Positions 16,470 to 23,614 of a stretch of DNA of 29,503 nt are shown here, one piece after another. The DNA comes from an uncultured Clostridia bacterium (GTDB lineage: Bacteria > Bacillota > Clostridia > Oscillospirales > Acutalibacteraceae): contig CAJOQU010000133.1 in the NCBI GenBank assembly GCA_905236975.1, positions 1 to 29,503 of the forward strand, in the 5' to 3' direction. Position numbers and translations under genes: made by a program. Position 1 is the stretch's first letter. Every line of letters starts with the position of its first letter. Below the pieces are notes generated by a model, which was given only the letters and a program-made list of their open reading frames with translations, did no database searches and had not been told where the DNA came from.

Positions 16470-17504
16470 GTGGAAAAGTTGGACATCGCTTCTATGACCC
16501 TGCCGGAGCTGGAAACCCTGTTTGCCGGTCTCGGTCAGCCGAAGTTCCGCGCAAAGCAGACCTATAAGTGGCTGCGTTGCGGCGTGACCGATTTTGACCA
16601 AATGACCGACCTGCCGCTTACCCTGCGGGATACCTTGCGGGAACGCGCTTTGATTCGTGGCGTTCGCATTGTCAGGCGATTGGTCTCTAAGATCGACGGC
16701 ACGGTCAAATACCTTTACGCCCTGCATGATGGCGAAACGGTGGAATCGGTGCTGATGCATTACGAGCACGGCTACACGGTCTGTATTTCCACACAGGTCG
16801 GCTGTCGAATGGGGTGCAGCTTTTGCGCCTCGGGAATTGACGGCCTGAAACGAAACTTGACCGCCTCGGAAATGCTGGCTCAGGTTTTTACCGCCGGGCA
16901 GGATAACGATATTCGTGTTTCCAACGTGGTGTTGATGGGAATGGGCGAACCGCTGGATAATTTTGAAAACAGCCTGCGCTTTTTACAACTGGTCACCGCC
17001 GAGGAAGGACTGCATATCGGCATGCGGCATATTTCGCTTTCCACTTCGGGTGTGGTCACCGGCATTCAAAGGCTAAAGGAATATAACCTGCCAATCACCC
17101 TTTCGGTTTCTTTGCACGCCCCGAACGACACTATTCGCAGCAGCATCATGCCGGTCAACCGCAAATGGGGCGTGGAGCCATTGCTTTCCGCCTGCAAGGA
17201 ATACCAATCGGTCACCACGCGGCGTATTTCATTTGAATATGCCTTAATTGACGGTGTAAACGATTCCGACGACTGCGCTTTTGAGCTGGCTCACCGATTA
17301 AAAGGACTGCTGTGCCATGTCAACCTGATCCCGGCCAATCCGGTCAATGAAAACTCTTTTCAAAAGCCGGATCACAAAAAGATCCTGCATTTTCAAGCTC
17401 TGCTTGCCGCAAACGGCATAAATGCTACCATTCGGCGAACGTTGGGGGCGGATATCAACGCCTCCTGCGGGCAGTTGCGGCGCCATGCCGAACGGCTTGT
17501 TTGA
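16470..17504 (+). CDS. rlmN: Dual-specificity 23S rRNA/tRNA adenosine C2-methyltransferase
   Basis: The 344-residue radical SAM enzyme has the iron-sulfur motif GCRMGCSFC (Cys102, 106, 109). It also has both catalytic cysteines of the RlmN mechanism: Cys95 (YTVCISTQ) and Cys333 (NASCGQLRR). It methylates A2503 of 23S rRNA and A37 of some tRNAs. I place the start at GTG 16470, because AAGGAGG at 16456-16462 gives a 7-base spacing; the alternative GTG at 16464 is too close to it. It follows rsmB by 2 bases. About 105 bases separate it from the phosphatase gene, with a small hairpin but no clear terminator. Confidence 0.95.
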   Translation: MEKLDIASMTLPELETLFAGLGQPKFRAKQTYKWLRCGVTDFDQMTDLPLTLRDTLRERALIRGVRIVRRLVSKIDGTVKYLYALHDGETVESVLMHYEHGYTVCISTQVGCRMGCSFCASGIDGLKRNLTASEMLAQVFTAGQDNDIRVSNVVLMGMGEPLDNFENSLRFLQLVTAEEGLHIGMRHISLSTSGVVTGIQRLKEYNLPITLSVSLHAPNDTIRSSIMPVNRKWGVEPLLSACKEYQSVTTRRISFEYALIDGVNDSDDCAFELAHRLKGLLCHVNLIPANPVNENSFQKPDHKKILHFQALLAANGINATIRRTLGADINASCGQLRRHAERLV

Positions 17505-17609
17505 AAGCATTCCAATACTTGAAATCGCCCGAAACCTCTTGTTTCCGGTGCTTTTGAATTTGTCGCCTATTTTGGCGACAGCATCTCTGCTTTGAGGAAG
17601 GTGACGACC

Positions 17610-18347
17610 TTGAAAATTTTCAGCCGAACCGATAAAGGGCAAGTGCGCCCCGAAAATCAGGACGCATATATTGCCGACTACCTCCCCGGTGACGCGGCCT
17701 TTGCCGTTGTGTGTGACGGTATGGGCGGCGCGAATGCCGGGAATGTCGCAAGTTCTCGTGCGGTGCGCATGATTGCCGAGTACATGACACATTCCTACCG
17801 TGAGGGTATGCCTGCGGAGGACCTGGAAAAGCTTTTGCGAAATGCCATTTTCAGCGCCAATATCGAACTGTACGACATGGCGATGACCCATGAGGCTTAT
17901 GCCGGTATGGGTACCACGGTGGTCGCGGCGCTGGTTGTGGGGGAGACCGCCGCCATTGCCCATGTGGGCGACAGCCGCATTTATTTGGTGGAGGATGGCG
18001 TTACGCAGCTCACGCGGGATCACTCGGTCGTGCAAGCATTGATCGAAACCGGTAAAATATCACCGGAAGACGCTAAGGTGCATCCCCGCAAAAACGTGAT
18101 CACCCGGGCACTGGGGGTAGAGGAATCCATTACGGTGGATACCGACCTGCTTCGTTTGTCGCCCGGTGAAAGCTTGTTGCTTTGTACCGACGGCCTGACC
18201 AATTATGTGGAACCCGAGGAAATGGAACAGCTTTTTAAAACCGAATTGCCCGAAAGGGTACCCGACGCATTGGTGGATCGAGCAAACGCACATGGCGGCG
18301 GCGATAATATCACCGTGGTCACCTTATCGTTAGAAAGGACAGAATGA
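17610..18347 (+). CDS. stp: PP2C-type protein Ser/Thr phosphatase (PrpC/Stp)
   Basis: The 245-residue protein has the PP2C metal-binding motifs: RPENQDAY, VCDGMGGANAGN, the GMGTTVV and HVGDSRIYL strands, and GGGDNITVV near the end. It removes phosphate from proteins modified by the partner kinase encoded next. The start is most likely TTG at 17610, with GAGGAAGGTG at 17594-17603 giving good spacing; a TTG at 17592 is in frame but lies on top of that site. The phosphatase-kinase-rsgA order (prpC-prkC-cpgA in B. subtilis) is conserved. The next gene starts 1 base after its stop. Confidence 0.93.
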   Translation: MKIFSRTDKGQVRPENQDAYIADYLPGDAAFAVVCDGMGGANAGNVASSRAVRMIAEYMTHSYREGMPAEDLEKLLRNAIFSANIELYDMAMTHEAYAGMGTTVVAALVVGETAAIAHVGDSRIYLVEDGVTQLTRDHSVVQALIETGKISPEDAKVHPRKNVITRALGVEESITVDTDLLRLSPGESLLLCTDGLTNYVEPEEMEQLFKTELPERVPDALVDRANAHGGGDNITVVTLSLERTE

Positions 18348-18348
18348 T

Positions 18349-20409
18349 ATGGATAAATATGTAGGAAAACGTCTTGACGGCCGCTACGAGATTCAAGAGA
18401 TCATCGGCGTGGGTGGAATGGCATGCGTATATAAGGCCTATGACAATTTGGAAAATCGCATTGTGGCAATCAAAATTTTAAAAGAAGAATTTGTCTCAAA
18501 CGATGAGTTTGTCCGTCGTTTTAAAAACGAATCCAAGGCCATTGCCATGCTTTCTCATCCTAATATCGTGCGGGTGTTCGATGTCAGCTTCGGCGATTTG
18601 ATTCAATACATTGTGATGGAGTATATTGACGGCATCACGTTAAAAGAGTACATTGAACGCCAGGGCAGTCTGCGCTGGAAGGACGCGGTGCATTTTACCA
18701 TTCAAATTTTAAAAGGACTTCAGCACGCGCACGATAAGGGCATCGTTCACCGTGACGTCAAGCCGCAGAATATTATGGTTTTGTCTGACGGTACCATCAA
18801 GGTCACCGATTTCGGCATTGCCCGGTTTGCCCGCAGCGAACAGCGCACCATTACCGATAAGGCCATCGGTTCGGTGCATTACATCAGCCCCGAGCAGGCA
18901 AGGGGAGAGCGCACGGACGAAAAGGCCGATATTTATTCGGTCGGTGTAATGCTTTACGAAATGCTGACCGGCCAACTGCCTTTTCAGGCCGAAAGCGCGG
19001 TGTCGGTTGCGATCATGCAATTGCAGCGTGACCCGCAGCTCCCGACCGAGATCAACGGCTCCATCCCCTTGGGGCTGGAACAGATCACCATGCACGCCAT
19101 GCAAAAAAACCCCGACCGGCGGTATCAATCCGCGGCCGAGATGCTGTGCGATTTAGGCCAATTCCGTAAAGACCCGGCCATTACCTTTGATTATTCTTAT
19201 TTTGTGGATGATTCGCCTACCAAATTCGTCCCCGCGATGGATGGAACCGATTCCTTTTCCCCCGCGGTCGAGGAGGAACCGGCCGAACCTAAAGAGAAAA
19301 ATACCATGATCCCCATTTTAACAGGGATCGCGGTTACACTGGTCATCGCCATTGTGGTACTGGCGGTTTTGTTTGTTCCCAAGTTGTTATCCGGTACCGG
19401 CAGTGAATTGGCTTGCCCGAATTTCGTGGGGAAAACCTTGGCCGAAATCAAAAACGACACCGAATATACCGACAATTTTAAATTTGAGGAGGAGTGGGAC
19501 ACCAACGAGGACTACGCCTACGGCTATGTGTATGAGCAGTCTAAGGCCGAAGGTCAAAAGCTCAAAAAAGGTGCGACCATCACGCTGTATGTCAGCATGG
19601 GGCAGTCCACCAAAAAGGTGCCGGATGTTTACGGCAAGAGCGAATCTTCCGCCGTTTCGGAGTTGAAATCCTATGGCTTTACCACCGTGATTACCGAGAT
19701 CGCCAGCGAAGATGTGGAAAAAGGCTATGTGGTCAAGACCGATCCTCAACGTACCGAGGTGGTCGAGGATGGCGCTTCGATCACAGTGTACGTCAGCTCC
19801 GGTAAATCCACCGAATATGTCAGTGTTCCTTCGGTGGTCGGCATGAAAGAAGCTGACGCCAAGGCACAGTTGACGTCGAAAAAGCTGGTGGCCGAGGTGA
19901 AACAGCAGGCTATTTCAGGCAGCGAAAAATATTATCCCGTGGGGTATGTCTTTAAGCAAAGTCCCGATTCCGGCACGGCCGCCGAAGGCAGCACCGTGAC
20001 CGTTTACGTCAGCACCGGGGTAAAAATGGATATCACGGTTAATGTTCCGAACGATGAATATGTGCCTAACACTTATTATGTTTCGCTGTGGGAAAACGGC
20101 ACCATGATCAAGGAAAGCGGTAAATTAAGCGGCGTATCGGAGTACACTTTTGAGGGCATTGCTTCATCTAAGGAATCGGGCTCCTATGATTTGAAGATGT
20201 CGGTCGATAAACAAAAGTATTATAATTATGCTTCGATCGCTGTGAATTTCAAAACCGGCAGAATTTCCAATACCAAAACATCGACTGATTATCGCGTTTT
20301 AGCTTTCAACGAGAAAACCCCCTCGTCAGATTCGCAGGGCACTGAGCCGGAAAATCCAAACGATGATGAACCTACGGATGGCAACAATACCTCGATCGGA
20401 AACGAATAA
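18349..20409 (+). CDS. pknB: PASTA-domain Ser/Thr protein kinase (PrkC/Stk/PknB)
   Basis: The 686-residue membrane kinase has a glycine loop GVGGMACVY, catalytic lysine in VAIKILK (about residue 41), HRDVKPQN, DFG and GSVHYISPEQA. A single membrane segment lies at about 319-346. Three extracellular PASTA repeats follow (about 355-420, 422-488, 490-554), which in relatives bind muropeptides or lipid II. After these comes a beta-rich domain of about 95 residues (555-650; MDITVNVPNDEYVPNTYYVS) and an acidic Ser/Asp/Asn-rich tail. The kinase controls growth, sporulation exit and wall synthesis in relatives. It is co-encoded with its phosphatase. The post-PASTA domain is the less usual part. Confidence 0.95.
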   Translation: MDKYVGKRLDGRYEIQEIIGVGGMACVYKAYDNLENRIVAIKILKEEFVSNDEFVRRFKNESKAIAMLSHPNIVRVFDVSFGDLIQYIVMEYIDGITLKEYIERQGSLRWKDAVHFTIQILKGLQHAHDKGIVHRDVKPQNIMVLSDGTIKVTDFGIARFARSEQRTITDKAIGSVHYISPEQARGERTDEKADIYSVGVMLYEMLTGQLPFQAESAVSVAIMQLQRDPQLPTEINGSIPLGLEQITMHAMQKNPDRRYQSAAEMLCDLGQFRKDPAITFDYSYFVDDSPTKFVPAMDGTDSFSPAVEEEPAEPKEKNTMIPILTGIAVTLVIAIVVLAVLFVPKLLSGTGSELACPNFVGKTLAEIKNDTEYTDNFKFEEEWDTNEDYAYGYVYEQSKAEGQKLKKGATITLYVSMGQSTKKVPDVYGKSESSAVSELKSYGFTTVITEIASEDVEKGYVVKTDPQRTEVVEDGASITVYVSSGKSTEYVSVPSVVGMKEADAKAQLTSKKLVAEVKQQAISGSEKYYPVGYVFKQSPDSGTAAEGSTVTVYVSTGVKMDITVNVPNDEYVPNTYYVSLWENGTMIKESGKLSGVSEYTFEGIASSKESGSYDLKMSVDKQKYYNYASIAVNFKTGRISNTKTSTDYRVLAFNEKTPSSDSQGTEPENPNDDEPTDGNNTSIGNE

Positions 20410-20412
20410 TTG

Positions 20413-21288
20413 ATGAACGGTATTCTTTTAAAGGCCGTTTCAGGCTTTTACTATGTTGAAAACGGCGGCGAGGTTTTTGAGTGCAAGGCCAGGGGAAGCT
20501 TTCGTAACAGCGGCGTTTCCCCTTTGGCGGGCGATCAGGTGGAATTTGAAAAGACCAACATCTGTCATGGCGTTGTTACGGCGGTGATGCCGCGCAAAAA
20601 CTTTTTAAACCGTCCGCCGGTCGCGAATATTGATAAGTTATTGATCGTTTCGGCCTTTGCCGATCCCGCACCGAATCCCTATCAAATTGATAAGCTTTCG
20701 GCCATGGCGGTGTATCACGATATAGAGCCGATCGTGGTTTTTAACCAGTGTGATAAAGGCGATTTTTCCGATTTGGCGGCACGGTACCGCAACGCCGGAC
20801 TTGCCGCCTTTGTGGTTTCCGCCCTCACAGGCGAAGGAACCGCGGCGTTAAAAGACACCCTGCACGGCGGCGTGTTTGCCCTGACCGGCAATTCCGGCGT
20901 GGGAAAATCCACCCTTTTAAACGCGCTTTTTGGCGATCTTCAACTGAAAACCGGTGAGGTCAGCCGGAAATTAGGGCGCGGGCGGCACACCACACGACAT
21001 ACCGAGCTTTTTCCGGTCGATCGCGATACCTATGTGGTGGACACACCGGGGTTCTCATCGTTCGAGACCGAAACCGAGTATGCCTTTAAAGAAAATTTGA
21101 TATACTGTTTTCCCGATCTTGCGGTCTTTGCGAACGACTGCCGTTTTACCTCTTGTACCCACACCTGCGAGGCGGGCTGTGCGGTGCTGGAGGCGGTGGA
21201 ATGCGGCAAGGCCGACCCCGGCCGACACCGTTCTTACTGCCGGTTGTTTGAGGAATTGAAGGATCTTCGCCCCTGGAGCAAAAAGTAG
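20413..21288 (+). CDS. rsgA: Ribosome small-subunit-dependent GTPase A
   Basis: This 291-residue GTPase has an N-terminal OB-fold (about 1-70) and circularly permuted GTPase motifs, with G4 FNQCDK and SALTGEG before G1 GNSGVGKST and G3 DTPGFSS. A C-terminal zinc finger (DCRFTSCTHTCEAGCAV) completes the RsgA signature. It acts in late 30S assembly. ATG 20413 is preferred over TTG 20410; neither has a strong ribosome site, so coupling to the kinase gene, which ends at 20409, is likely. In B. subtilis rpe and thiN follow; here two tiny genes do. Confidence 0.95.
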   Translation: MNGILLKAVSGFYYVENGGEVFECKARGSFRNSGVSPLAGDQVEFEKTNICHGVVTAVMPRKNFLNRPPVANIDKLLIVSAFADPAPNPYQIDKLSAMAVYHDIEPIVVFNQCDKGDFSDLAARYRNAGLAAFVVSALTGEGTAALKDTLHGGVFALTGNSGVGKSTLLNALFGDLQLKTGEVSRKLGRGRHTTRHTELFPVDRDTYVVDTPGFSSFETETEYAFKENLIYCFPDLAVFANDCRFTSCTHTCEAGCAVLEAVECGKADPGRHRSYCRLFEELKDLRPWSKK

Positions 21289-21349
21289 GAACCTTTCTGG
21301 CTTTTTTCGCTATACTGGTATTGAAAGCGAACCAAAGGGGGAAAGCAAA

Positions 21350-21499
21350 ATGCGCAGAAAAAGCAATTTTACCAAGGGGCTTGCGGCGGTCACGTTTGCC
21401 TGCGGCCTGCTGGTCAGCTGCTTTTGTCCCCCGAAGTTTTTGGTTGCCGTTTTAGCGGTGTGGGTCATCATTCTTGGCCTTTCCTGCAAACGTTGTTGA
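21350..21499 (+). CDS. Small membrane peptide (49 aa) next to spoVM
   Basis: A 49-codon frame begins at ATG 21350, with AAAGGGGGAAAG about 5 bases upstream, and ends at TGA 21497-21499. The product starts MRRKSNFTKGLAAVTFACG and has two hydrophobic stretches (about 9-25 and 30-45) joined by a CPPK turn, ending in CKRC. Five cysteines (18, 24, 26, 46, 49) are unusual for so small a protein. I do not recognise a named family. It lies 61 bases after rsgA and 15 bases before spoVM, so a role in spore formation or in the spore membrane is plausible. A TATACT at 21311-21316 could be a -10 box but lacks a good -35. Confidence 0.65.
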   Translation: MRRKSNFTKGLAAVTFACGLLVSCFCPPKFLVAVLAVWVIILGLSCKRC

Positions 21500-21514
21500 C
21501 GGAGGGTGTTTCGT

Positions 21515-21598
21515 ATGAAAGTGGTATTGGTCAAAAGTCCGAAATTTTTAGGCGGTATTTTAAGAATGATCTTCGGCATCAAAAAACAGAGCGTATAA
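21515..21598 (+). CDS. spoVM: Stage V sporulation protein M (SpoVM), 26-27 aa amphipathic peptide
   Basis: A 27-codon frame starts at ATG 21515 behind a near-perfect ribosome site GGAGGGTG (21501-21508). The peptide contains KSPKFLGGILRMIFG, closely matching KLPKFLGGIVRAMLG of B. subtilis SpoVM (26 residues). The proline sits at residue 9 in both, the residue known to hold the helix shallow in the membrane. SpoVM recognises the convex forespore membrane and anchors the SpoIVA coat base. In B. subtilis spoVM also lies downstream of the prpC-prkC-rsgA genes, so gene order supports the call. A hairpin terminator follows. Confidence 0.93.
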   Translation: MKVVLVKSPKFLGGILRMIFGIKKQSV

Positions 21599-21614
21599 AA
21601 AATAAGATACATAA

Positions 21615-21645
21615 AAATCGGCTTTCCCTAAAGGAAGGCCGATTT
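21615..21645. terminator. Bidirectional terminator between spoVM and the pseudouridine synthase gene
   Basis: AAATCGGCTTTCC (21615-21627) pairs with GGAAGGCCGATTT (21633-21645) around a 5-base loop, with one T-G wobble. The A-run upstream gives a T-run on the minus strand, and TTT ends the plus-strand arm. It separates convergent genes. Confidence 0.85.
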
Positions 21646-21704
21646 CAGTCTGTCAATATACTTGTTTGTTTGGTTTTTTGCCGCATGAGCGGTGGTCAGT
21701 CGCA

Positions 21705-22691
21705 TTATGAAATATTTTGTATATTCGGTATCACCACATCACCGAATAATTGCTCTGCAAACCAAACCGATGGCAGGGAAAAGGTCTTGCCTTGCAGATA
21801 GTTTAACAATCCGGCGTCGCTTTGAAAGGCAAATTTCACAGAATACGAACAAAGAGCCTGCTTGTTAAAGCCCATTTTTTTATCCTGCGCCAGTTTTCCG
21901 TATTTTCCGTCGCCGAGTAAAGGGTGCCCGATCGAGGCCATGTGAGCGCGAATTTGGTGGGTGCGGCCGGTCAACAGCTCGATCTCCAACAGGGAAAGAC
22001 CGTTTTTACTTTGTAAAACCGTATAGCGCGTTTTCACGGTGCGGGAGGTTTCCTCTTTACCGGCGGTGAAATAAACTTTGTTTTTTTCTTCGTTTTTTTC
22101 CAAATACCCGGTCAGCAAGGTCGTCTTCTTTTTAGGAACGCCATGCACCACCGCCAAATATCGTTTTTCGATCTCGCGCTTTTTGATTTTTTCACACAAA
22201 ATCCGCAAGGCCTCGGCATTTTTGGCGGCGATCACAATGCCGCAGGTATTGCGGTCAATGCGGTTGGCAAGAGCAGGGCGAAAGCTGTTTTCATTCTCGG
22301 GCAGATATTCGCCCTTGTTATATAAGTAATGCTGGATGCGGGCGATCAGCGTATCGCCGTATTCGTTTTTGTCGGGGTGCACCAGTAATCCCTGGCTTTT
22401 GTTGACCAGCAGAATATTATCGTCTTCATACACAATGTCCAAGCGGTCGGGGGCGGATAAGAAATCATATTTCGGGGCGGTCACGGCAAAAAACTCGTCC
22501 GGAATGTAAAACAAGACTTCATCGCCCTTTTGCAGCTTGGTGCCGATCTCGGCGCGTTTTCCGTTGACTTTAATGTGCTTGGTTCGAATGTATTTGAATA
22601 AAAGTGATTTCGGCAGGGTGGGGCAACACTTGGCTATAAACTTGTCCAGGCGACGGTCGGCGTCGTTTTGGGTAATGGTGTACACTTTCAT
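21705..22691 (-). CDS. RluA family pseudouridine synthase
   Basis: The 328-residue protein has an N-terminal S4 RNA-binding domain (about 13-75; RRLDKFIAKCCPTLPKSLLFK, simplified) and a pseudouridine synthase domain with the catalytic aspartate in NRIDRNTCGIVIAAK. LTGRTHQIRAHMASIGHPLLGD is the other hallmark block. It converts uridine to pseudouridine in 23S rRNA (RluC/RluD-like); the exact target cannot be assigned. The ATG at 22689-22691 gives a normal N-terminus, though the ribosome site is weak. It is divergent from the radC-like gene, sharing a short intergenic region. Confidence 0.9.
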   Translation of the reverse strand: MKVYTITQNDADRRLDKFIAKCCPTLPKSLLFKYIRTKHIKVNGKRAEIGTKLQKGDEVLFYIPDEFFAVTAPKYDFLSAPDRLDIVYEDDNILLVNKSQGLLVHPDKNEYGDTLIARIQHYLYNKGEYLPENENSFRPALANRIDRNTCGIVIAAKNAEALRILCEKIKKREIEKRYLAVVHGVPKKKTTLLTGYLEKNEEKNKVYFTAGKEETSRTVKTRYTVLQSKNGLSLLEIELLTGRTHQIRAHMASIGHPLLGDGKYGKLAQDKKMGFNKQALCSYSVKFAFQSDAGLLNYLQGKTFSLPSVWFAEQLFGDVVIPNIQNIS

Positions 22692-22718
22692 GTAATAAAT
22701 TCAACTCGCAATTCATAC

Positions 22719-22747
22719 TTGAAATAAGAAACAAAATTTTATATAAT
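22719..22747 (+). promoter_or_regulatory. Sigma-A promoter of the radC-like gene
   Basis: TTGAAA (22719-22724) and TATAAT (22742-22747) are spaced by 17 bp. An in-frame ATG at 22746 lies inside the -10 box and therefore cannot be the start, which supports the start at 22782. Confidence 0.8.
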
Positions 22748-22781
22748 GGAAAAGAGATTTGGAATAAAAAGGATGTTGACA

Positions 22782-23495
22782 ATGCCGAAAAGCGTGCACG
22801 ATGGTCATCGCCAAAGAACACGGGAAGAATTTCTGCGCAACGGCTTTGATATCGATACCCCGCCGCATAAAATGGTGGAAATGTTGTTATTTTACAGTAC
22901 ACCGCGTAAAGACACCAATGACATGGCACACGAACTGTTTAATCGTTTCGGCACGCTCAGTGCTCTCTTATCAGCCACACCCGAACAAATCACAGCAGTA
23001 AAAGGCATTGGCAACAACACGGTTTGCCTGTTGGAATTCATAAAAATGTTCAACAAGATCGCCTATTTTGAACAAAAGAAAAAGGTCTTAAAGGTCGATA
23101 AAACGTTTGATGATTTTTATGAATTTCTTTCGGTGCAGTATTTTGCCTTAAATCGTGAAGAATTTTCCATGGCCACCTTCAAAGGCAACGGCAAACTGAT
23201 CAACTGGCAGGTTTTGCAGGTGGGCACCCTGACGGAGGTTAATGTTTCTTTACGAAATATTATCGAGATCGCGTTGAAAGAACAGGCGTCAAGCGTGATC
23301 ATTGCGCATAATCACCCGGGCGGCGACGCATTGCCGAGCCCCGAAGATGTGCTGATGACCAAAAATATCAGCAAAGGTCTTGGTAATATCGGCGTGGGGC
23401 TGTTGGATCACGTCATTTTCTGCGACGATGATTATATCTCTATGCGGCAAAGCAGGGCATACCGGGAGTATTTTGTGAAAGACGCAAACGATTGA
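22782..23495 (+). CDS. radC: RadC/JAMM domain protein (UPF0758)
   Basis: This 237-residue protein has a helix-hairpin-helix region (about 50-90, TPEQITAVKGIGNNTVCLLEFI) and a C-terminal JAMM metal site: His176, His178 and Asp189 in AHNHPGGDALPSPED fit the H-x-H-x10-D pattern, with Gly instead of the more common Ser after the proline. The family was linked to DNA repair, but that assignment is disputed and the substrate is unknown. The start at 22782 (MPKSVHDGHRQRTREEF) follows an AAAGGATG ribosome site and matches the family N-terminus. Transcription ends at the hairpin at 23549-23586. Confidence 0.88.
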   Translation: MPKSVHDGHRQRTREEFLRNGFDIDTPPHKMVEMLLFYSTPRKDTNDMAHELFNRFGTLSALLSATPEQITAVKGIGNNTVCLLEFIKMFNKIAYFEQKKKVLKVDKTFDDFYEFLSVQYFALNREEFSMATFKGNGKLINWQVLQVGTLTEVNVSLRNIIEIALKEQASSVIIAHNHPGGDALPSPEDVLMTKNISKGLGNIGVGLLDHVIFCDDDYISMRQSRAYREYFVKDAND

Positions 23496-23548
23496 ACCGC
23501 CTCAAGCCCGGGCAAAGCCCCTTTGAAGGCTTCAAAAGAAGAAAACAC

Positions 23549-23586
23549 AAACGGCGAAATGCGGACAATCCCGCGTTTCACCGTTT
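23549..23586 (+). terminator. Intrinsic terminator after the radC-like gene
   Basis: AAACGGCGAAATGCGG (23549-23564) and CCGCGTTTCACCGTTT (23571-23586) form a 16-bp stem with one C-A mismatch and one wobble, loop of 6. The stem runs into six T (23583-23588). The LCP gene converges from the other side. Confidence 0.85.
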
Positions 23587-23614
23587 TTTGCGTTTTGCCG
23601 GGAAGGTCTTGGTC

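Noticed and set aside
17561..17580. Perfect 7-bp hairpin as a terminator after rlmN
   Set aside because: No T-run follows, and the next genes lack their own visible promoter, so termination here is unlikely.
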